DNA of 27,699 nucleotides from the NCBI GenBank assembly GCA_015680685.1, contig MNCI01004258.1, forward strand, positions 534,559 through 562,257, given 5' to 3'. Made by a program: the position numbers and the translations under genes. The notes below the pieces were generated by a model. The model searched no databases, was not told where the DNA came from, and saw only the letters and a program-made list of their open reading frames with translations. Below, piece after piece: positions 10,316 through 20,356 of this stretch; within the stretch, counting starts at the first letter, position 1; each line of letters starts with the position of its first letter. Source of the DNA: Gnetum montanum (lineage: Eukaryota > Streptophyta > Gnetopsida > Gnetales > Gnetaceae).

Positions 10316-10455
10316 ATTTTTAACTTTTTTGTTTTACACATTTTTGGTTTTACAACTTTTTTTTTCATCTTCTTTGTTTTACATTTTTGTTTTACATATT
10401 TGTATTTTTAAAGTTATTGATCTTTTCTTAGTTTTTGTTTTACACCATCATTAAT
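10316..10455 (+). repeat. TTTTTGTTTTACA-type degenerate minisatellite
   Basis: Repeated T-rich units ending in TTTTAC begin about 35 bases after the internal PPT-like motif. The same family is expanded at the same place in e2 (15881-16066, reverse strand). Confidence 0.7.
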
Positions 10456-10940
10456 ATATTCAATATTTATTATCTACTCTTTTACTTTCTTTTATGGTTA
10501 TGTTTGCTTATGTTTGATGTGTTTCTTTACTTTTTTTTACTAATAAGGTGGCAGGTACAATGGTAATGCACTACTCGATGGTGGTATGTTTTATTTGTAA
10601 TTTTATTTTTGATGTTTGGTTTTTGACTTTGAATTTCATCACTAATGATTGGGACATGGTTTCTTTTCATGCAACAAGCAGTGAGTCCACATCATCCACC
10701 CATCCACATACTCTATGGTTTTCCTTGTTTTGGAAGTGTGCAGTCTCTTCTTCATTAATGCAACTTTAATAAATTGGTGACTTGTGTAGTTTCCAAAATT
10801 GGAAAGGAATCAAAGGTTTGGATAGGGTGTGGCTTCTAAGGGATGCAGTATTCTTTGTGCTTGTCTATTTTCCTGTATGCAGGAGTGTTCTTGTAAGTTT
10901 CTCACTGTTCCACGTCATTTCACAATAGGAAGTCAAATAA

Positions 10941-11107
10941 GTCCTTGCACGGTGTGGTCCTCATCAACAAAAAAAATAAAAATAAATATGAGGATTCAAA
11001 GCACACCCCTTGGATAAAATAAATGTGAAAAACACATGGGTCTTTGCATGGTGTGGTTCCCATTTAAAAAAAAGACATGGGAATTCAAAGCACACCCCTT
11101 AGACCAA
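10941..11107 (+). repeat. Tandemly duplicated hairpin module in the e1 3' block
   Basis: Two copies about 99 bases apart each read roughly GCAYGGTGTGG-TYCYCAT...ATGRGRA-TTCAAAGCACACCCCTT. In copy 1, 10958-10964 pairs with 10988-10994 and GGTGTG 10951-10956 with CACACC 11002-11007. In copy 2, 11057-11063 pairs with 11077-11083 and 11050-11055 with 11091-11096. e2 carries one copy at 15340-15411. Confidence 0.75.
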
Positions 11108-12285
11108 ATAAAAGGGCTACAAGCGTTGGTTATGAGACTTGTCTTGTCTCCTCTAACTAAGGCCCTTTCTCACTTCCTACCTTCACTCTAATTTGGAATG
11201 GTGGTTGTTTTGTGAGAGCATTCTTGTGTCTCAGGGGATGGACTAGCCTTAGAATGTCGATGTGAAGTCGCTGAAAGTGGTTGGTTTTGATCTGGACTAC
11301 GGATGGATCCTACCAAGTCATTTAATCATGAACTCCATAAGGGATTTCATGTGAACATAATTAGGAACTTCATTCCATTCTCTCTGTCATACATCTATGC
11401 TTTTCATGCCTCACCTCATTACCGATTTCATGTTTTGGTTTGATGTGTTAGGTTTCTCAGTTAGTTACTTTTGGGTTTTTGTACTTAACTTTCCATAACC
11501 ATTAATCATCCATGGTGCCCATGGACTCCTTGGTTTGAAGTTATGCAAGGGAAGAAAAGGCCTGTGCCTACTTTGGGGAGGACCCATTTGCATATCTTTT
11601 GGTTTGGTTAAGTTAAGTTCTTTACCCTTAGACATTATTACAATCAGATTCTTTTTATTTACCCCATCCATGGCATCCAATTGTAGACACCTTCACAAAT
11701 ATTTGTAATGAAATCCTTTTTGTTTTTGTGAATACCCTCTTTCCAGTATTCCTTGTGTTATGCTTTTTCTGAATTTTATGGATTGCTTCTCTTACTTAAC
11801 CCATTCATTAGTCTTTTTGCTAACAATATCAAGCAACCAATCTATCACAATCACAACTTGGCTAGATAAAATCACTGACAAGACAAGGTATTCAATCATT
11901 ATCTATTACACTATATATGCTAATCCTTGGTTTTTTTATGATTGCAGTCAGAAGCATGGACTGGAAGTGGGACTGTTGTCACCAAGGGGGATGCAACTAT
12001 ATCACTTGCGAGAGATTGTTCATGACGGCTGGATCTCTTCTACCTCTCCCTCATTCTTCTATTGCCAAGAGGGGTTGGATGTCCTTTGGATTTTTTAGTG
12101 TTCTTTCCTATTGTCATGAACACCAATTTTGTACACAATTGTAATATTGTATGCTCGGGCACTTTTGTATTTGTCTATTTTCTTCGTATCACTTTGCAGG
12201 TTAGTTAATTAAGTCCACACCCCCTAATGTATTTTGTAAAGAACTTGTTTCTCTTCTTTTGTACTCAAGGATAAGTTTTGATTCA

Positions 12286-12297
12286 GTTGTGGGGGTA
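12286..12297 (+). promoter_or_regulatory. e1 polypurine tract
   Basis: GTTGTGGGGGTA lies immediately before the 3' LTR start TGATAAATC, the expected position of the plus-strand primer. Confidence 0.9.
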
Positions 12298-13132
12298 TGA
12301 TAAATCATGTTTTTTATATGCTTTGATATTAGGGTGGCTGCGATATCACGACCTAGGATGCGATATTGTATATTCGATATGGCAGGGTTAGTCTCGGGTC
12401 TATAAATACAGCACCTAGGTGCACAATTGGGAGTAAGTTTTTAGTAGTCAAGTAGTGAAACTTTTGTAGTTTGTCCATTTGAAAGTTAGAATATTTTCCA
12501 AGTGCCACAACAAGAGGTCTAAGTGTGAATGGATCTTTATTCAAACATTGATGTACCTGAGCACACCATTGTGTTGGCAATAAAGACGAACTCTTTGATT
12601 CATTCCTTATCGCACTTGAGATTTTCTTTCCTATGCATTTACATTTTATGCAATTTACATAAATATTATTTATGTAGTAATTAATTTTGATTAATGAAGA
12701 AACTTATTAAGATACACAAGTACGACCCCTTCGAGCATACAAGTGACAATTGGTAGCTTAGAAATGACTAGCATTTGACAACCTAGTAGTGTTTGCACAA
12801 AGTTTAGGATGTGTCCGGGAAGTGGAAATAGTTACTTGTGTTAGGCTAGACTAGACTATAGTTTACTTAGCAATTAATCACTCTTACTTTTATTCTTGTT
12901 CTAGGTGAGTAATTCCATAAAAACACAAACTAATAAAAATCTTATGCCTTAGTCACACTTAACCATACAATTGCATTACATAAGTGGGATTGGGAAGACA
13001 ACGAATGAACAACATGCACACACTATTTAGCTCTAGTGTACTTAGTAATTATAGTCTATAGAATTCAACCGGATCGGATGTGAATGCCTATGATTTGTAT
13101 GGTTGGGCATAGGGGTACCTTGCTGCTCATCA
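12298..13132 (+). repeat. e1 3' LTR
   Basis: This 835-bp partner of 4206-5049 has TATA at 12401-12408 and AATAAA at 12579-12584. It holds three GATAT boxes (12339-12384) against four in the 5' copy. Confidence 0.95.
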
Positions 13133-13137
13133 ATAAA
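13133..13137. repeat. e1 target-site duplication, right copy (ATAAA)
   Basis: Exact repeat of 4201-4205. Confidence 0.9.
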
Positions 13138-13282
13138 TATTTTTGAATTTTCTAAGTTTTCTTCAATGATTTTGTATGAAAATTTGTACCCCACATTACA
13201 CATGTATAAGTGTGCAATTATTTGAAAACGATTTTAAAATTGTCCGAATCCAAATACCACAATTGTTACATTTATTCTTCTC

Positions 13283-13287
13283 ATATG
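13283..13287. repeat. e2 target-site duplication, left copy (ATATG)
   Basis: ATATG abuts the LTR start and is repeated exactly at 20365-20369. The 145 bases between this and e1 (13138-13282) are AT-rich spacer with nothing recognisable. Confidence 0.9.
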
Positions 13288-14083
13288 TGATGAGTGGCGA
13301 GGTACCCCTACACTCAACCATACAAATACGAGTGTAGCATGCACGATCCGGTTGAACTCCATAGACCAAGTGCCTACACACCTCATGGAACACTTAAGGT
13401 TAATCATTCATTGTCTTTCCAGACTTACTTATAGTTGTCATGGTTGTATGGTTAAGTAAGTATGAGGTATATGATTTTTATGTCTTTTCTGTTTTATCTC
13501 CTAAGCTATTAAGGTGAAGGGTGAAGAGACTAATTGACTAACTTTAACTAACTAACTAAGCATTAATTAACCTAGCTTTAGCATCCATTTCCACTTACTG
13601 TTCACACCCTGAATCGATGCAACCTTGGTTACCAAATGCTAGTCGTTGCTGGGATCACCAAGCCTAACGCACGTGCTTGAAGTGGTCGTACTGAGGCACT
13701 TAACTAGGAGAGAAGGGTTGAGAGAGATTTAATAACTAATAAAACATTTAAATAACGAATAATAAATAATAGTAAATAAAATCCTAATTAGCCTATTCCA
13801 TGCACTGCAAGGTTTATCCAAGAAGTTCATCTTTATTGCCATACACAAACTTGTGTTCAAGTACAATATTTGCTCGAATAAAGATCCGTTCACTTTGGAG
13901 TTCCTACTGTGGGCACATGGAAATTAATCTATCTCTGGAGAGGAAAAACTGCCAGAGTTTCACTATTGTCTAAGCCTAGGATGAGAAACAAGGGAGAGCC
14001 ACCTCTTATTTATAAACTTGGCAGCGCACCGTGATATCGCTTGGGATGCGATATCGCGGCCCATGCGATATCGTGTCCCATCA
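13288..14083 (-). repeat. e2 3' LTR
   Basis: The 796-bp LTR runs TGATGAGTGG...GTCCCATCA on the plus strand. A reverse TATA box (TATTTATA, 14007-14014) and a reverse AATAAA (13832-13837) are present. It has three GATATCGC boxes (14031-14074), while the 5' copy has five, which fits most of the 32-bp length difference. Confidence 0.95.
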
Positions 14084-14095
14084 TACCCCCATGAC
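14084..14095 (-). promoter_or_regulatory. e2 polypurine tract
   Basis: On the minus strand GTCATGGGGGTA directly precedes the LTR start TGATGGGACACG. It corresponds to GTTGTGGGGGTA in e1. Confidence 0.9.
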
Positions 14096-14635
14096 TAAAT
14101 GAAAACTCTTCCTTGAGTTCCTTACAAAACATTGGGAAGGTATGGGATTATTGACTGAATGGAACTAATGGTGAATGGGATGACATGTGAATGGATCATC
14201 ATTACAAGACATGAAAAAATTGGTGTTCATGACATCAAGAGTGAACACCTTATTACATTTGACATCAAGCCTTATTTGGTAGCTGAGAGAGAAGAGAGAA
14301 GAGAGAAGAAGACTTGTTGCTACCAATACCAAGATTGCGCCTTTCATTGTCCATCTGTAAGCGCATCATTGATCTTGTTCCTTGCATAGCTTCTTCAGCA
14401 TCGATCCATTCCAAGTGTTCCCTCTAGGTCCAATCCATTATTGCATGATTGCCATCTGCACACACAACATAGTCTTATATTAGCAAGGGTAAATGAATCA
14501 TCATGCAATTAATACCTTGCCTCAGTGAAAGGTCCATTAGTTGGGTTGTGGTATGGCTAATTGTGGATCTGGAGATATAGTAATGATGACTACCAAAGGT
14601 GTAGGGGTTAGGAGAAAATTGAAAAAATTGGGCCC

Positions 14636-14652
14636 CATACTCCCATGACTAA
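14636..14652 (-). repeat. Displaced copy of the e2 PPT and LTR start
   Basis: The plus-strand 17-mer CATACTCCCATGACTAA differs at one base from CATACCCCCATGACTAA at 14082-14098, which spans the PPT and the first LTR bases. The DNA beyond it is not LTR-like. Confidence 0.6.
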
Positions 14653-15339
14653 TCGCGAACCTCCGGTAGCGAGAGAATGGAAAAGGAAAAAGAACAAGAA
14701 AGATGGAGAAAAAGAGATAACTATTACGTCGATGAAATGGATGTCAAGATGGAAATGAAAGAAATAAAGTAGATTGCAAAAATGTTAAGGGAAAGAATTT
14801 GACTGGTGCACCAAATAGGAATGCTAGTGGGTCCTCCCCAAAGCAGGCTCATGCCCTTAATGCCCTGACAAAACCACATTCGAAGAGTCCGTAGGCTCTG
14901 GGAATGTCCTTTGGAACAAGAGTTAAAGTCTTAATCGTAAGAATTTACCAAAAAGAAAACAATGTGTCAACCAAAATATACACTAATGATACAACCAATA
15001 ATGAGGTGAACAATGGAGAGAAGGATGGAGAGAAGAGAATGGAATGGAATCCCAAGAACAAGGTGGTGTACAGCCCCTTGTGTGGTTCATGATTAATGTG
15101 ACTTGGTAAATCTTATTCCAACTCTAGCCTCAAAAAAACCACATACAGTGACTTCACATTAATGCATTTGGCCAATCCACCCTCTTGAATAGCAAGAAAG
15201 CCTTCCCAAAGAGCCACCACCATTCTGACAAAACGAAGGAGGAGAGAATGGGAAGCGAGCAGGGCCTTAGTTAGAGGGAACATTTTTATTTTAGTTCCAT
15301 AACTAGTGCTTATAGCCCAAGGGAGTATTTTGTCTAAGG

Positions 15340-15411
15340 GGTGTGCTTTGAATTCTCACTCTTTTTTTTTGTATTTTTATGTTTTGTATTTTTATGCATG
15401 AGAACCACACC
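15340..15411 (-). repeat. Conserved hairpin, single copy in e2
   Basis: GGTGTG (15340-15345) pairs with CACACC (15406-15411), and TTCTCA (15353-15358) with TGAGAA (15399-15404), around an A/T-rich loop. It is the homologue of the duplicated module at 10941-11107 in e1. Confidence 0.75.
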
Positions 15412-15880
15412 ATGCAAAGACTTCTTATTTTTATTAACTCAGACTCCAATAATTGGGTGACATCGAAATGGTAAGAAAACTCAAGAAGAAAACATCCAAG
15501 CACCCAAGAGAATGACCAACAAAAATGCACCACGTTCCCTTGAAGTCACACCCTTTTCAATCCTTGAGTCCTTCCTTATTTTGAGAAATACCCAGTCATC
15601 AATTCGTTGATGGTTCTTATTAGAAATGGACTGTACATTTCCAAGCCAAGAGAGACCATAGAATTTTGTGGATGAGTGGATGAAGTAGACTCATTGCCTA
15701 TCATATCAAAAGAAACATACCTTAGTATCAACATCGTGACTTAAAGGTAAAAACCAAACATTAACAATCAATAGGAAAACAATTCATACCATTGTGAAGA
15801 ACACTTATTGGATGACAAACTTACAAGATGGATAACACACACACACACACACACACAAAGAAATGAAAAAGTATAATGAT

Positions 15881-16066
15881 GTTGTAAAACAAAAATAAGA
15901 AAAGTTAAAGAAATTTTTAAAACAAAAATGTATAAAACAAAAATGTGTAAAAAAAGAATATGTAAAACAAAAAATTTGTAAAACAAAAATGTGTAAAAAA
16001 AAACTGTAAAACAAAAACTGTAAAACAAAAATGTGTAAAACAAAAGTGTGTAAAACAAAAACTGAA
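15881..16066 (-). repeat. TGTAAAACAAAAA minisatellite in e2
   Basis: About ten degenerate units of TGTAAAACAAAAA (plus strand) are present, versus a shorter version in e1. The repeat makes short Phe-rich open frames on the minus strand that are not genes. Confidence 0.85.
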
Positions 16067-16101
16067 AAGAACTGAGGGCCCCAAATGATTAGCATAGGTG
16101 G

Positions 16102-16116
16102 CCATCTCCCCCATGA
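16102..16116 (-). promoter_or_regulatory. e2 internal PPT-like motif
   Basis: On the minus strand the motif reads AATCATGGGGGAGATGG around this point, sharing TCATGGGGG with the e2 PPT, just as the e1 internal motif shares GTTGTGGGGG with the e1 PPT. A plus-strand priming role is inferred. Confidence 0.5.
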
Positions 16117-16309
16117 TTGAATGGAAAGGGAGAGATCCGAAATAATGAACGTCTATTTGAATTTCTTAAAAGTGTCTAACTTCTTAGGTTAAGGGGTGGA
16201 AATCGGTGATGCTCATATTCCAGTGTGTCTATGCCTTCGTTGTTAGCATGGGTTGTTCCCCTAGTTTGTTTGATGCATGTTGATGGGCTGCTTCCTTGAT
16301 CAGTTTTCA

Positions 16310-17593
16310 ACCACTAGGTGTTTTCTACTTGTGTGGTTGCTACATACAGGCATCTTTGTATTTGTGTTTCTAGGGCACACCGGTTACATGGAAGAGATGT
16401 TGAGCATTCCTTCATGTCATCACCCTCTGAGTCACTGTATGTGATGCACGAAATTTTCTTCTTCTTGATCTTTCCATAAATTTTTACCTTAGATATCTCC
16501 AAGGAAAGATCGTGGATCCCTAAGTACGCATCTATTGTACTTAGCCATGGCCTTCCCATTATACTTGGGAAGCCCCCATTGTTACTGTTGACTTCTATCA
16601 CTAGGAAGTCAGCTGGGTATGACCACCCACACACACAGTGGTAACAATGTCCTCCACCAATCCCAAGGGAATGGTGATGGATTGGTTAGCCAGCTCTAGC
16701 TGAATATTGCTCTTCTTGAGTTAGGGCAAGTTCCAGGCTTGATACATTTCTCGTGAGATTAAGTTGACTTTGGAACCTGAGTTAAGAAGAGCCTTATGTG
16801 GTTCGTTCCTAACGACTTATAAATAGATTAAGGGGCCTCTAGGATCAGAGAGTTTCCTAGGAAGGTGGCCTACCTTGATCCAGTCAGTTACGGTATGTGT
16901 TAACATAACCGTATGCATGAAGCTCTGTTGTTGGATGGAAGGGAGCCCTGAAGTTTTGTTTGTTAGAGGAGCGTACATAAAATCAACCTCTTGTTGTTGT
17001 GAGAGCTTGTCTAGGCATTTGGTTATGAAGAAAGGTCTTCTCTTTTTACAGTTGTCAGAACCACCAGTAGATTGAATGTTTATGGCTCTCATAGCGTTAC
17101 GTTGTTGTAGTTGAGTGGGGAGTTCCCCTTGCATTGTTGGAGCAGGAGGTATGAGAACTATTGGTGGAAGAGTGACGGATGGATTCTGAGGATGGTAGGT
17201 ATGTGAGGTGTCTCTCGGAGGAGAAGGAGTCCCTCTAAAATACTCCCAAACTTGGTAGTGACATTGGGGAGTTGTGTAACCCATAGAGTCACTTGGAGAA
17301 ACCGGATGCTACACGTAATAGCCATAAGGGTCAGGTTGCCGGTAAGGGTATCGTTGTCTGGGAAGTGGCATCCCCCATGACTATGGATGTTGCCACTGCT
17401 GATGTTGCCCGATGGGTTGTGATGGAGTTCCACTTGGATAGTATGTTAACGGTTGGTGGAACTGTCTTGGGTTACCTTAGGGATAAGGTAACCTTCAGGG
17501 TGTTTGCTATTGGTTAAGTCTTGTATTAAGTGCATACACCCTAGACTCTTGCAGATGTGAGATGATTGGACAACATCCCTTAGGATGGTCATA
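16310..17593 (-). pseudogene. e2 linker and aspartic protease relic
   Basis: On the minus strand a Pro/Gln/Tyr-rich linker with several stops leads to VRNEPHKALLNSGSKVNLI (about 16801-16745). The catalytic Asp is again Asn. Then come a stop, KKSNIQLELANQSITIPLGLVEDIVTTV, a 2-base frameshift within a short (GT)n run near 16630, CGWSYPADFLVIEV, and MGRPWLSTIDAYLG (about 16560-16520). The frame then continues to a Cys-containing tail near 16380 and ends close to the deletion junction (16130-16310). It is less decayed than e1. It would process the Gag polyprotein if active, but the Asn argues against activity. Confidence 0.8.
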
Positions 17594-19392
17594 TTAGCAG
17601 ATCTCACATCCACAGTCATTATCTGTGTCTAAGTCCACAACCTCATCGGAGATAGTTATTTTCCCCTTACCATTATTACGTGCACGACCTACATCTCTCC
17701 TCTTTTTCTTATTAGAGTCACTACCTTGTTCCACCTTAGACTCCTCTACAATTTTCAAGATAGTTTCAAGTCTAGAGTCTAAGGAATCCCACAATTGATT
17801 CACCTTAGTTGATACTTTAGTTGTTAACTTTTGGAGAGGCAAGGTTTTTCTATTCACTAACTCTTTGAGTGGTGACTCATCCTCTTCATCGCAAAATTTC
17901 ACTCCCTTCTTCCAAAGGGAAGGATCACGGTTGTATTCTTCCACGCTCTCTCTTTTTCGTAGCTCCCCTTCTTCTTTGGCTACTTGCTCCAATAAGTGAT
18001 AAATTTCATGGGATCTAAGTTCGGATAGTCTCCCTTGGGCATAAGTCCCAAGGGTTCTCCTAGTTTCATACCTTAGCCCATCTACGAGGTGGCAGAGTTG
18101 ATCCCGCTATGCATAACCATGGCTTGGGCAACGATGTAACAATGCATACTATTGGCCCATGGTAGCATCCAAGGGTTCATGATTACCTTGTTTCCATCCT
18201 TGGAGTACGTTTGGTATTTATTGTTCAACAATTCTAACATCGTACTCCATCTCCTAATGGTTTTCGGTTCTAAGGATCGGTACCAACTCTCTGCTCCCTT
18301 TGCGAGTGTCCTAGGAAATAACTTTAGTTTTTGCCACTCATTCTCTATGTTTTGCAAGGTGCAGGCATCGTGGAATGCCTGTAAATGATTCTACGGATCA
18401 GTGTTGTATCCCCCTTCGAAGCGTGGGATATTATTCATGTCTAAGTGTTTGATCCAACTATCTTTTTGATGCCTTGTCAGTATTCTAACTGCCTCTGTGA
18501 TATCTAGCATACTTCGGGTGGCAAGTAGGGGCTTATCATGATCATCTCTTTCATGACGTCTATGGTGTCTACGTTGTTTCCTACTTTCCCTTCATTTATG
18601 CCCTTGTCCTCTCTCTTGACTTTCTTGTCAAGGTTTCTCATTTTTCCTACCTCTATCCTCACTGTTATGCTCTCTATGGCTGTACCCAGATGTGGAAGGA
18701 GAGGGTGAGTGATGTGATGAAGGGGAAGAAGAAGGAGAACCATCGTCATGACGATGCTTCTTACCTTCTCTTCTGTGACTATAGCCCCAATTATGATGAC
18801 GATCTAAGTGCTTGTCCTTGTCATGTGTTTTTGTTCCCTTAGTGAACACTTAGCATACAGGGGGATCAGAACTAGGGTTGTGTATCGTAGAGCATAGGTT
18901 CTGATACCCCACCTCCTCACCATCGTTAGGAGGGGGAACATGATCTAATGGAGAACCTGTTATAAGTGGTTCACCATCTTCGGTTTCACTTAGGACGTGT
19001 GAGACCCCTTTGCCCTTCAACAGTGTATGATGTCTCTCCTGCCGTGAGTCCCTTAAACATTGTGTTTCTGTGGGATGATAATCCCTTGTGTCTAAATCAC
19101 CTACAACGTATTCAACATATAGCTGTGTCATGTCGATTTGTGCCAAAGCATGGAGGAGCATGTTTGGGACTGACCGATCTGGGGCTAACACTATTTTACC
19201 TTGCAAGTCTCTCCATCGCAGCTATTCATCCTGATGAAGGATAAAGGTAAAATTGGGTATATACTCATCATGATGAGTATATATCACTTGATGTTGTTGA
19301 GGAACTAGTGGATTTTGATTATGTGTTTGATGTTGCCGACTATTTCTAGTATAATCCCTAGGTGGTGAATTGCTTTTGTTAGAAGAAGACAT
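17594..19392 (-). pseudogene. gag: e2 gag relic with start codon intact
   Basis: Starts at the minus-strand ATG 19392 (MSSSNKSNSPP...), about 145 bases past the LTR. Domains in order: an N-terminal segment with YTHHDEYIPNFTFILHQDE then a stop; a region with LDTRDYHPTETQCLRDSRQ; a His/Arg/Asp- and Ser-rich low-complexity part (about 18850-18550); the gag core with FHDACTLQNIENEWQKLKLFPRT and WYRSLEPKTIRRW (about 18400-18220); a small deletion relative to e1 that shifts the frame near 18205; RCPSHGY (about 18125), close to the Cys-Pro-x-His-Gly of Athila gags; and a charged helix ending CGCEIC-stop at 17594. At least six stops interrupt it. It is the capsid component of the particle. Confidence 0.85.
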
Positions 19393-19516
19393 CTTGATTT
19401 AATTCGATGTGCTATTAACCGTTATATAATTTTTTGTTTAATTAACCCTAAGGATCCATTTAAGCTCCCAATGATGTGGATAATTTCCTATGTTCTACTT
19501 AGCGCACAAACACTTA

Positions 19517-19535
19517 GTCCCTGGCAATGGCGTCA
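19517..19535 (-). promoter_or_regulatory. e2 primer-binding site, tRNA-Asp type
   Basis: On the minus strand TGACGCCATTGCCAGGGAC lies one base after the 5' LTR. It differs from the tRNA-Asp complement at four sites, all transitions, and at sites only partly shared with e1, so the two PBSs decayed independently. Confidence 0.85.
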
Positions 19536-20253
19536 ATGATGAGTGGCGAAGTACCCCTACACTCAACCATATGAAAATGAGTGTAGCATGTGCGATCCGG
19601 TTGAACTCCATAGAATAAGTGCCTACACGCCTTATGGAACACTTAAGGTTAATCATTCGTTGTCTTCCCAGACTTACTTGTAGTTGTCACGGTTGTATGG
19701 TTAAGTAAGTCTAAGGTATATGATTTTTATGTCTTTTCTGTTTTATCTCCTAAGCTATTAAGGTGAAGGGTGAAGAGACTAATTGACTAACTTTAACTAA
19801 CTAACTAAGCATTGATTAACCTAGCGTTAGCATTCGTTCCCACTTACCGTTCACACCCTGAACCGATGCAACCTTGGTTTCCAAATGCTAGTCATTGCTG
19901 GGATCACCAAGCGTAATGCACGTGCTCGAAGTGGTCATACTGAGGCACTTAACTAGGAGAGAAGGGTTGAGAGAGATTTAATAGCTAATAAAGCATTTAA
20001 ATAACAAATAATAAAATAGTAAATAAAATCCTAATTAGCCTATTCCATGCACTGCAAGGTTTATCCAAGAAGTTTGTCTTTATTGCTGTACACAAACTTG
20101 TGTTCAGGTACAATATTTGCTTGAATAAAGATCTATTCACTTTGGAGTTCCTACTGTGGGCACATGGAAATTAATCTATCTTTGGAGGGGAAAAACTACC
20201 AGAGTTTCACTACGGTCTAAGCCTAGGATGAGAAACAAGGGAGAGCGGCCTCT

Positions 20254-20261
20254 TATTTATA
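20254..20261 (-). promoter_or_regulatory. TATA box of the e2 5' LTR
   Basis: TATAAATA on the minus strand lies about 16 bases downstream, in element sense, of the GATATCGC boxes. It is the predicted core promoter of e2. Confidence 0.75.
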
Positions 20262-20276
20262 GACTTGGCGGCGCAT

Positions 20277-20356
20277 CGCGATATCGCGTATGCGATATTG
20301 CAGGGGACAACGCGATATTGCAGCGGCTACGATATCGCAACCCATGTGATATCGCG
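20277..20356. repeat. GCGATATCGC-type box array, largest in the window
   Basis: Five boxes are present: GCGATATCGC, GCGATATTGC, GCGATATTGC, ACGATATCGC, GTGATATCGC. The sister LTR holds three. Confidence 0.85.

Larger units (their letters stand above)
10297..12285 (+). other. e1 long 3' non-coding block
   Basis: About 2 kb between integrase and the PPT shows no sustained reading frame. It aligns in patches with the same block of e2 (14096-16101), and the total length is nearly the same. Content: a TTTTGTTTTAC-rich tract (10316-10455), patches near 10660-10760, a duplicated hairpin (10951-11096), a CTAACTAAGGCCC block near 11153, and a pre-PPT segment (12120-12285) that also resembles e3. There is no counterpart of the e3 reading frame. 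Confidence 0.7.
4206..13132 (+). mobile_element. e1: complete but dead Athila-like Ty3/gypsy element lacking RT
   Basis: The order is 5' LTR (844 bp), tRNA-Asp-type PBS, gag, protease, RNase H, integrase, a roughly 2-kb non-coding block, PPT and 3' LTR (835 bp), all bounded by a perfect ATAAA duplication. The gag contains a Cys-Ser-Ser-His-Gly motif corresponding to the Cys-Pro-x-His-Gly of Athila/Tat gags. Only about 450 bases separate the protease GRPWLST-equivalent from the first RNase H aspartate, too little for an RT domain, so RT is deleted. Many stops and frameshifts make it non-coding today. The two LTRs differ visibly, most in U3, so it is not a recent insertion. Confidence 0.95.
14096..16101 (-). 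other. e2 long 3' non-coding block
   Basis: This block has nearly the same length as the e1 block and matches it in patches: the T-rich minisatellite, the segment near 15640-15710 against e1 10660-10740, the hairpin at 15340-15411 and the CTAACTAAGGCCC block near 15265. No sustained reading frame was found on either strand. A displaced copy of the PPT plus LTR start lies at 14636-14652. An (AC)11 microsatellite lies at 15835-15857. Confidence 0.7.

Noticed and set aside
13196-13393. A minus-strand frame with ARICMVECRGTSPLI, also at 27254-27448.
   Set aside because: It is the translation of the conserved LTR end in two copies and has no coding role.
15881-16066. Regular short repeats suggesting a CRISPR array.
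   Set aside because: The units are degenerate, contiguous and low-complexity, there are no unique spacers, and the setting is a plant retrotransposon.
15768-16114. Phe/Tyr/Cys-rich open frames of up to 96 codons on the minus strand.
   Set aside because: They are translations of the T-rich minisatellite in three overlapping frames.
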